Below are positions 1-5,272 of a stretch of 7,938 nt of DNA, one piece after another. A program made the position numbers and the translations under genes. Each line of letters starts with the position of its first letter. The stretch's first letter is position 1. A model generated the notes under the pieces. The model saw only the letters and a list, made by a program, of their open reading frames with translations, was not told the DNA's origin and searched no databases. This stretch comes from Planctomycetota bacterium (lineage in GTDB: Bacteria > Planctomycetota > Phycisphaerae > WQYP01). Location of the stretch: the NCBI GenBank assembly GCA_021828935.1, contig JAJZCU010000085.1:1-7938 (forward strand), in the 5' to 3' direction.

Positions 1-136
1 CGGCTGGGCCGCGGCGCAATAAAAATGGAGGAAGTATGGACGGTATGGGTTGCCGGCCGAAATGACCGTGACGGGTGTTTACTCGGAGAGCCTAAGTGCG
101 GGGGCGCCGCGGTGCCGCGGCCACCATTTCTCACAG

Positions 137-164
137 TTTTCTTTCATGCCGTCGCCCCTATAAT
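137..164 (+). promoter_or_regulatory. Candidate sigma-70 promoter for the phosphodiesterase-like gene
   Basis: A perfect TATAAT lies at 159-164. The best -35 match is poor: TTTTCT at 137-142, with a 16-bp spacer. Transcription would begin near 171, leaving a leader of about 28 nt that ends in the ribosome binding site of the gene at 199. The -10 match is seen directly; promoter activity is inferred. Confidence 0.35.
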
Positions 165-198
165 CCGGCGATTGTCTGCGTGAAGGAAAGGCGCTGCC

Positions 199-1533
199 AT
201 GGCCAGGGTTTGTTTTATATTCGTTGCGGGGCTTAACGGGCGGCTGTTGGACCAGACTGCGAATCTCCCAACATTGTCGCAATTCAACCGGCGAACGGCC
301 ATAAAACCGGTGCTTCCCGCGCTAACATCGGTGATGCAGGCCACGGTGACCACGGGCATGTCGCCGGGGGAGCACGGAATTATTGCCAACGGCCTGTATA
401 CCCACAACCGGGCGGAATTGCTGTCATCGCTGGATTTATCAAGTTTTGCTGAGGCGCGGCGGCAGGTAAGCTTTTGGGAACAGGCCAACCGTCTCTTGGA
501 TTGCCCCCGGTTCTGGCGGGGCAGCTCTAAAAAAGTGGCAATGTTGTTTTGGCAGCAGTCCATGGGCGCCTCGGCGGATATTGTATTAACGCCCAAGCCG
601 GAGCATTCGCCCGATGGCAAAACGTTTACCGCCTGCCACAGCAATCCGGCGACTTTGTACCCGCAGTTGGTGGCCGAACTGGGGCCATTCCCCTTGCAAA
701 ATTATTGGGGACCAATGGCCAACTTCACCAGCACCCAATGGATTGTGAAGGCGGCGCAAAGAATTTGGTCGCAATGCCCAACTGATTTGCAGCTTTTATA
801 CGTGCCGCATCTGGACTACAACCTGCAGCGGCTGGGGCCTGATGCTCCGGCGGTGCGCGAAGATTTACGCCAGGTGGATGGCGCCCTGGCGGAACTGATT
901 GCCCGCGTACGCGGTGATGGCGGCATTCCGGTGGTGGCCGGCGACTATGGCATGAACGCGGTGGACACCGCTGTGGCGCCCAACCTGGCGCTGCGCCGCG
1001 CCGGGTTATTAACCACCCGCCCCGACGCCGCCGGCAAGCTGCTGGTAAATTATGATGAATCGGCGGCGTTTGCAATGGTGGATCATCAGATAGCCCATGT
1101 TTATTGCAATTCTGGTCGGGACGCCGGCGCAGCGCGCCTGCTGGGGGCGCTGCCGGGGGTGGACCGCGTGCTTACGGAGCCGTCTGAATTTGATGAGGCC
1201 GGTTTGAACCATGGCCGCAGCGGAGACATCGTGCTGCTGGCGAAGCCCAATGGCTGGTTCATGCATGATTGGTGGGAAACGGATGCGGAAAAACCGGCGT
1301 GGCAATTCGGCGTGGATATTCATAACAAACCCGGATACGACCCGCGGGAATTGTTTTTTGATCCTGTTAAAAAATGTGTGGCGCAGGATCCGGCCCTGGT
1401 GCGCGGCTCGCACGGCGTGTTTGGGACCAACGTGCAGGAATATCCGGCGCTGCTTACCGATGCGGCGTGTGCGCCCGCCGGTGGAGTGGTGGAGGCGGCC
1501 GCGCTTGCGCCGTGGCTGCACGGGTTAATTTGA
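199..1533 (+). CDS. Alkaline phosphatase superfamily protein (type I phosphodiesterase/nucleotide pyrophosphatase-like)
   Basis: This 444-residue protein resembles the type I phosphodiesterase/nucleotide pyrophosphatase branch of the alkaline phosphatase superfamily, which hydrolyses phosphodiester or phosphomonoester bonds at a two-metal site. The ATG at 199 follows AAGGAAAGG with about 7 nt spacing, a good ribosome binding site. Visible landmarks are an N-terminal strand ending in GLNGRLL (11-17), the nucleophile region PALTS with Thr43 and then TTGMSPGEHGIIANG (51-65), PHLDYNLQRLGP (203-214), AGDYGM (247-252), DHQIAHVY (295-302), DIHNKPGYDP (373-382) and GSHG with His405 (403-406). Several usual metal ligands are replaced: no Asp before GL, Gln210 for His, and Tyr250 in the DHGM motif. 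From memory, related proteins share some of these changes, including the pyrophosphatase-like member of ebo clusters, but no other ebo gene is visible here. There is no clear signal peptide, so it is probably cytoplasmic. The superfamily call is firm; the substrate is unknown. Confidence 0.85.
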   Translation: MARVCFIFVAGLNGRLLDQTANLPTLSQFNRRTAIKPVLPALTSVMQATVTTGMSPGEHGIIANGLYTHNRAELLSSLDLSSFAEARRQVSFWEQANRLLDCPRFWRGSSKKVAMLFWQQSMGASADIVLTPKPEHSPDGKTFTACHSNPATLYPQLVAELGPFPLQNYWGPMANFTSTQWIVKAAQRIWSQCPTDLQLLYVPHLDYNLQRLGPDAPAVREDLRQVDGALAELIARVRGDGGIPVVAGDYGMNAVDTAVAPNLALRRAGLLTTRPDAAGKLLVNYDESAAFAMVDHQIAHVYCNSGRDAGAARLLGALPGVDRVLTEPSEFDEAGLNHGRSGDIVLLAKPNGWFMHDWWETDAEKPAWQFGVDIHNKPGYDPRELFFDPVKKCVAQDPALVRGSHGVFGTNVQEYPALLTDAACAPAGGVVEAAALAPWLHGLI

Positions 1534-1584
1534 AGCCAAATGGGGGGGGCCATCTTGGCCGCCGAATCGCGCGCCCACAATGTA

Positions 1585-1612
1585 TTGCACGAAAAAATGC
1601 TGCTATAAGAAT
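1585..1612 (+). promoter_or_regulatory. Weak promoter candidate upstream of parA
   Basis: TTGCAC at 1585-1590 (4 of 6 to TTGACA) stands 16 bp upstream of AAGAAT at 1607-1612 (4 of 6). A better-looking TATAAG overlaps at 1604-1609 but has only the weak TGTATT (1581-1586) at the right distance. This local AT-rich patch inside a GC-rich spacer is the most plausible start for a parA-ubiD transcript, whose leader would be about 140 nt. Weak matches only. Confidence 0.25.
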
Positions 1613-1621
1613 ATTTGCGTC

Positions 1622-1634
1622 GGGCTGGAAGCCC
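1622..1634. repeat. Small inverted repeat in the spacer before parA
   Basis: GGGCT and AGCCC form a 5-bp stem around the loop GGA. Nearby are a perfect 8-bp palindrome CGGCGCCG (1678-1685) and complementary CTAC/GTAG arms (1675-1678 and 1692-1695). The spacer 1534-1760 has no convincing gene. These dyads could be leader RNA structure or part of a dispersed intergenic repeat. Copies elsewhere in the genome cannot be seen from this window. Confidence 0.3.
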
Positions 1635-1760
1635 ACCCCCCATAGAGGCGCAACGCTGCTGGGGAAAAAGTGTCCTACGGCGCCGCACGGAGTAGCCCCG
1701 CGGAAATTCGGCAGCGTGGCCCGCTTTCTTGTTCTCGCCGTGCAGTTTACACTGCCCCCC

Positions 1761-2558
1761 ATGAGAATCATTGCCTTGTTCAATCAAAAAGGCGGCGTGG
1801 GCAAGACCACCACCACTGCCAATCTGGGCGCGGCGCTGGCCGAGTCGCGGCGCAACGTGGTGCTGGTGGATTTAGACCCGCAGGCCAACTTAACCACCCA
1901 CTTTGGCGTGGATCCGCCGGAAATCGCCGTGTCCACGTACCGCGTGTTGGCCGATGGCCTGCCGCTGGAAGAAGCATTTGTTGCGCGCGGCGAGTATTTG
2001 CGCATTGCGCCTTCCACCACCGATTTGGCGGCGGCGGAAGTGGAGTTGGTCAGCGTGGTGGGGCGCGAATTGTTGCTGCGCAGGATGGCGGACGTTCGCA
2101 AATTTTCCGCCGACTACGTGTTGATCGACTGCCCGCCGAGCCTGGGTTTATTAACGCTTAACGCCTTGGCCTGGGCCAATGAAGTGATCATCCCGTTGCA
2201 AGCCCATTTCCTGGCGCTGCAGGGCATGGCCAAGCTGTTTGAGACGTGCCATTTAGTTCGCAAACAAATCAATCCACGTTTGCGCATCAGCGGCATCCTA
2301 CTGTGCCAGTATGAACAGCAGGCCCGCCTGACCGGCGAAGTGACCGATGAAGTGGAAAAATTTTTGGAAGCCAGCCGGGGTAAGAATGAGCCCTGGAGTG
2401 AAGCGGTGATTTTTGAAACCCATGTGCGGCGGAATATCAAACTTGCCGAGGCGCCAAGCTTCGGACAGAGCATTTTTCAATATGCGCCGCACAGCGCGGG
2501 GGCCGCTGATTATTCGGTGCTGGCGGAGGAAATTATGAAGATGGAAAAGAAACCGTAA
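1761..2558 (+). CDS. parA: ParA/Soj-type chromosome partitioning ATPase
   Basis: This 265-residue ParA/Soj-type ATPase binds ATP, dimerises and binds DNA nonspecifically; Soj relatives move or place chromosomal or cellular cargo over the nucleoid. The deviant Walker A motif is KGGVGKTT (10-17), with signature Lys10 and P-loop Lys15. VDLDPQANLT (36-45) is Walker A', and LIDCPPSLGLLTLNAL (121-136) is the Walker B/switch II region with Asp123. The C-terminal RRNIKLAEAPSFGQSI (223-238) matches the Soj pattern that carries DNA-binding arginines. Length is normal for a small Soj-like ParA without an N-terminal DNA-binding domain. The ATG at 1761 was chosen because it puts Walker A at residue 10, as in Soj. 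The frame is open upstream to 1374 but would overlap the previous gene and encode no family sequence. No good ribosome binding site precedes this ATG. No parB follows; the next gene, a UbiD-family decarboxylase, starts 31 bp on. A MinD-like or other cargo-positioning role is possible, but the motifs favour Soj/ParA. Confidence 0.9.
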   Translation: MRIIALFNQKGGVGKTTTTANLGAALAESRRNVVLVDLDPQANLTTHFGVDPPEIAVSTYRVLADGLPLEEAFVARGEYLRIAPSTTDLAAAEVELVSVVGRELLLRRMADVRKFSADYVLIDCPPSLGLLTLNALAWANEVIIPLQAHFLALQGMAKLFETCHLVRKQINPRLRISGILLCQYEQQARLTGEVTDEVEKFLEASRGKNEPWSEAVIFETHVRRNIKLAEAPSFGQSIFQYAPHSAGAADYSVLAEEIMKMEKKP

Positions 2559-2589
2559 TTGAATTACTAAAATTTCCCTTGGTACATTT

Positions 2590-4104
2590 ATGCCCTATGA
2601 CACGTTGCAGGATTTTCTGGCCGCCCTGGGCCAGCGCGGTGAACTGAAGCGCATCGCCGCGCCGGTGAGTCCAATTCTGGAAATCGCGGAAATCGCGGAC
2701 CGCGTCAGCAAATCTCCGGCCAGGGACGGCCATAATCCGCTGGAAGGGTCCAATTTTTCCGGTTGCGTGCCCCCGCCGCAGGGCACATTGAATCAGGCCT
2801 TGCTTTTCGAGCATGTCGCGGGGAGTGACATGCCGCTGGCGATCAACGCCTTTGGCTCTTATGCCCGCATGCATTTGGCGCTGGGTTGTGAAAATTTTGA
2901 CGCCCTGGCCGCGAAACTCGGCGAACTTACGCGGCCGGAAATGCCCGTGGGCCTTTTGAACAAACTCAAGAAAGGCGTCGATTTTCTTCGCTTGGGAAAT
3001 CTGGCCCCCAAAATCCGCGCGACCGGCGCATGCCAGGAAATTGTCCACACTGATGACGCCGATTTAAATGCGCTGCCGATCATCCAATGCTGGCCCGATG
3101 ATGGCGGCCGGTACATTACCTTCGGCCAGGTGATCACGGAGCACCCGGAAACCCATGCCCGCAACATGGGCATGTACCGCGTGCAGGTGTTTGATAAACA
3201 ACGCACGGCGATGCATTGGCACATGCACCATGATGGCGCCCGGCACTTCCGCGCATGGCAGGCGCTGGGCAAACCGTGCCCGCTGGCCATTACCCTGGGC
3301 GGGGAAAGCGTGCTGCCCTATGCCGCCACCGCGCCGCTGCCGCCGGGCATTGATGAGCACATGTTCGCAGGGTTTCTCATGGGCCGGCCGCTGGAACTTG
3401 TACCGTGCAAAACCATTCCACTGGCCGTTCCTGCAAATTGTGAAATTATTATTGAAGGGTGGGTGGACCCGCGTGAAACGGTGCTGGAAGGGCCGTTTGG
3501 CGATCACACCGGTTTTTATTCATTGGCCGATCATTACCCCGTGTTCCGCGTGACCGCGATCAGCCACCGCCGCAACTGCGTGTATCCTACCACCATTGTC
3601 GGGAAACCGCCGCAGGAAGATTATTATTTGGGTAAAGCCACCGAACGCGTCTTTTTACCCCTGCTGAAACTGCTGATTCCGGACATTCTGGATTATGACC
3701 TGCCGCTGTTCGGCGCCTTTCACAATTGCGCCTTTATTAAAATTCAGAAGCAGTACCCCTATCACGCCCGCAAGGTGATGAACGCGGTGTGGGGCGCCGG
3801 GCAGATGGCCTGGACCAAAATGCTGGTGGTGGTGGATGAGCAGGTGGACGTTCACAGCTTAAATGACGTGTTGTTTCATGTGGCGGCGAATGTTGACCCG
3901 GCCCGCGATACGCAAATTGTGCAGGGGCCGCTGGACATTTTGGACCACGCGGCGCCGTACTGCGGCGCGGGCAGCAAAATTGGCATTGACGCCACCAAGA
4001 AATGGCCGGGCGAAGGGGTGGTGCGTGACTGGCCGGCGGAAATTGTAATGGATGAGAAGACCCGGTCCCGGGTGACGGGGCGGTGGAAGGAATACGGGTT
4101 TTAA
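2590..4104 (+). CDS. ubiD: UbiD-family prenylated-FMN-dependent decarboxylase (probable quinone biosynthesis)
   Basis: This 504-residue UbiD-family enzyme should decarboxylate an aromatic acid nonoxidatively with prenylated FMN, which UbiX supplies. The likely substrate is a quinone precursor: 4-hydroxy-3-polyprenylbenzoate in ubiquinone synthesis, or a naphthoate in the futalosine menaquinone route. The sequence aligns by eye with E. coli UbiD along its whole length, close to its usual size. By comparison with UbiD and fungal Fdc1, metal and cofactor-phosphate ligands should be Asn192, His213 and Glu256. The catalytic Arg-Glu-Glu/Asp set should be Arg197 in GMYRVQ (194-199) with Glu300 and Asp305 in EGPFGDHTGFYS (300-311). 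The C-terminal GSKIGIDATKKWPGE (461-475) is also typical. All key residues are present, so it should be active. The start fits the family N-terminus (MPYDTLQDFLAALGQRGELK), although no clear ribosome binding site precedes it. It lies 31 bp after parA and may share its transcript. Neither ubiX nor other quinone genes are in the window, so the pathway cannot be fixed. Confidence 0.9.
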   Translation: MPYDTLQDFLAALGQRGELKRIAAPVSPILEIAEIADRVSKSPARDGHNPLEGSNFSGCVPPPQGTLNQALLFEHVAGSDMPLAINAFGSYARMHLALGCENFDALAAKLGELTRPEMPVGLLNKLKKGVDFLRLGNLAPKIRATGACQEIVHTDDADLNALPIIQCWPDDGGRYITFGQVITEHPETHARNMGMYRVQVFDKQRTAMHWHMHHDGARHFRAWQALGKPCPLAITLGGESVLPYAATAPLPPGIDEHMFAGFLMGRPLELVPCKTIPLAVPANCEIIIEGWVDPRETVLEGPFGDHTGFYSLADHYPVFRVTAISHRRNCVYPTTIVGKPPQEDYYLGKATERVFLPLLKLLIPDILDYDLPLFGAFHNCAFIKIQKQYPYHARKVMNAVWGAGQMAWTKMLVVVDEQVDVHSLNDVLFHVAANVDPARDTQIVQGPLDILDHAAPYCGAGSKIGIDATKKWPGEGVVRDWPAEIVMDEKTRSRVTGRWKEYGF

Positions 4105-4218
4105 TCGTTCAACCCGGCCGCCGGCTTTTCCACGCAGCTCCGCACCAGGGGCCATTTTAAGGTGGGGTTGGCGGGGTATTGCGCCGCGTTTCACGAATCA
4201 TTGACTCTCGCACCGGTT

Positions 4219-4247
4219 TTGCTGATTGTCCCGGACTTGCTTATCAT
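4219..4247 (+). promoter_or_regulatory. Candidate promoter for the cheR-kinase unit
   Basis: TTGCTG (4219-4224) lies exactly 17 bp upstream of TATCAT (4242-4247, 5 of 6 to TATAAT). Transcription would start near 4254, at the first arm of the hairpin at 4253-4268, giving a leader of about 110 nt before GTG 4367. A stronger -35-like TTGACT at 4201 has no good -10 at the right distance. Match quality is moderate and activity is inferred. Confidence 0.35.
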
Positions 4248-4252
4248 AAGCG

Positions 4253-4275
4253 GCCCGCAACGCGGGGCATTTTTT
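4253..4275 (+). terminator. Intrinsic terminator-like hairpin with T tract
   Basis: GCCC-GC and GC-G-GGGC pair around the loop AAC with one bulged G (4253-4268), followed directly by A and six T (4270-4275). It sits 149 bp after the ubiD stop, so it probably ends the upstream transcript. A much weaker CCGG/CCGG stem followed by CTTTT lies only 10 nt after that stop (4114-4129). Because the promoter candidate at 4219-4247 points into this hairpin, it could instead act as a 5' leader structure of the cheR transcript. Confidence 0.5.
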
Positions 4276-4366
4276 GTTTCGGTTGCGGACGACCATTAGG
4301 CTGTGCCCACCGACTGGCACGAACCGCCAGAACAACCATGCTGCAGCCGCGGCTGCGGAGGGATTC

Positions 4367-5269
4367 GTGCCAACATCACGTCATTATGAACATATCACCT
4401 TCCCGCGTCCGCGGCCCTGGCGGCTGCCCCAGGCGCCGCTGCTGCCCGTGGGAGGCGCCGTCGCCGGGGAAGAGCAAAGCGGCGAAACAACGCCTTGGGA
4501 CGACGAGAACACGGCGTTCTTTCGCTGGCTTTTCGCACAAAATAATCTGGACTTCAGAACCTACCGGCTCGAGACGCTGCAACGCCGCTTCGCCGCATGT
4601 TTGCGCGCGTGCCATTCCAGTTCGGTGTGGGAAGCGCGGCGGCGGCTGGAAAATAATCCGGGGCTGGTTCCCGGCGCATTAAGCGCCCTGCTTCTGGGCG
4701 TGACCGCGTTTTTTCGTGACAACGCAGTGTTTGAGCAACTTGATAAACATCTATTGCCGCGGCTTGTTGCAGAACGTGAATACCTGCGGATCTGGAGCAT
4801 CGGCTGCTCGGACGGCTCGGAACTGTATTCAGTGGCCATGCTTCTGGCGGAAAAGAATCTGCTGTCGCGATGTTATCTGGTCGGGTCCGACTGTCGCAGT
4901 GACGCCCTGGAACAGGCCCGCGCAGGGGTCTTTGACGCCGCCGCGGTCCGGCAAATCCCCGCCCATCTGGCCGCGAAATACCTGGACTTGGAACGCAACC
5001 GTCTGACCATCAGCCAACCGCTGCGTATGGCGGCGCGCTGGTGGCCCCAGGACGCCCTGAAAATTCCCGAAAGTTGCATCTGGGATATTATTCTGTGCCG
5101 CAACATGGCCATGTACTTAACCTCCACGGCCGCAGCGGGGCTGTGGCGCACCTTGGCCAATTCCGTGCGGCCCGGCGGCGTGTTGGTGCTGGGCAAAGCC
5201 GAACGCCCCACCAACGCCGCGGCATTTGTGTCTATTGGTCCCTGCCTGTACCAGCGTGCCCGAGGTTAA
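4367..5269 (+). CDS. CheR-like protein-glutamate methyltransferase, partner of the following kinase
   Basis: The product resembles CheR methyltransferases, which use S-adenosylmethionine to methylate glutamates in chemoreceptor coiled coils. I chose GTG 4367 (300 residues) because GGAGGG lies 4 nt upstream; the frame reaches back to TTG 4274, but that codon sits in the T tract of a hairpin. After a Pro-rich start of about 45 residues comes the CheR N-terminal helical domain (about 48-125), ending in GVTAFFRDNAVFEQL (111-125), where Arg117 fits the active-site arginine of CheR. The SAM fold follows: RIWSIGCSDGSELYS (141-155), Asp165 in LVGSD, DIILCRNMAMYL (230-241) and RPGGVLVLGKAE (258-269). 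The SAM loop reads GCSDGSE where CheR usually has GCSTGEE, so activity needs proof. No chemoreceptor, CheA, CheW or CheB is nearby. The gene ends 3 bp before a hybrid histidine kinase, so translation and function are probably coupled. The family call is firm; the target is unknown. Confidence 0.8.
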   Translation: MPTSRHYEHITFPRPRPWRLPQAPLLPVGGAVAGEEQSGETTPWDDENTAFFRWLFAQNNLDFRTYRLETLQRRFAACLRACHSSSVWEARRRLENNPGLVPGALSALLLGVTAFFRDNAVFEQLDKHLLPRLVAEREYLRIWSIGCSDGSELYSVAMLLAEKNLLSRCYLVGSDCRSDALEQARAGVFDAAAVRQIPAHLAAKYLDLERNRLTISQPLRMAARWWPQDALKIPESCIWDIILCRNMAMYLTSTAAAGLWRTLANSVRPGGVLVLGKAERPTNAAAFVSIGPCLYQRARG

Positions 5270-5272
5270 TCC

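Noticed and set aside
36..65. A 9-codon ORF (ATG 36 to TGA 63) with GGAGG only 4 nt upstream.
   Set aside because: It is very short, has no recognisable leader-peptide content, and lies upstream of the promoter candidate that serves the next gene.
106..121. GCCGCGG/CCGCGGC inverted repeat before the first gene.
   Set aside because: The 2-nt loop allows at best a 6-bp hairpin, and no T run follows. It could be an operator, but nothing else supports that.
1..183. Frame 1 is open from the window edge to TGA 181, as if it were the C-terminus of a preceding gene.
   Set aside because: The 60-residue translation matches nothing I know, and it runs through the promoter-like region and the GC dyad at 106-121. 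It looks like chance openness in GC-rich DNA, though a gene tail cannot be excluded.
1542..1549. Run of eight G just after the phosphodiesterase-like stop, a possible slippage or phase-variation tract.
   Set aside because: It lies outside any supported coding region and not between promoter elements, so slippage would have no obvious effect.
1374..1760. Upstream extension of the parA frame with an ATG at 1374.
   Set aside because: It would overlap the phosphodiesterase-like gene by 160 bp and add 129 residues with no ParA-family character. ATG 1761 puts Walker A where Soj proteins have it.
4274..4366. Longer CheR-like protein starting at TTG 4274.
   Set aside because: The TTG lies at the end of the terminator-like T tract and lacks a ribosome binding site, and the added residues are not CheR-like. 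GTG 4367 has GGAGGG in front.
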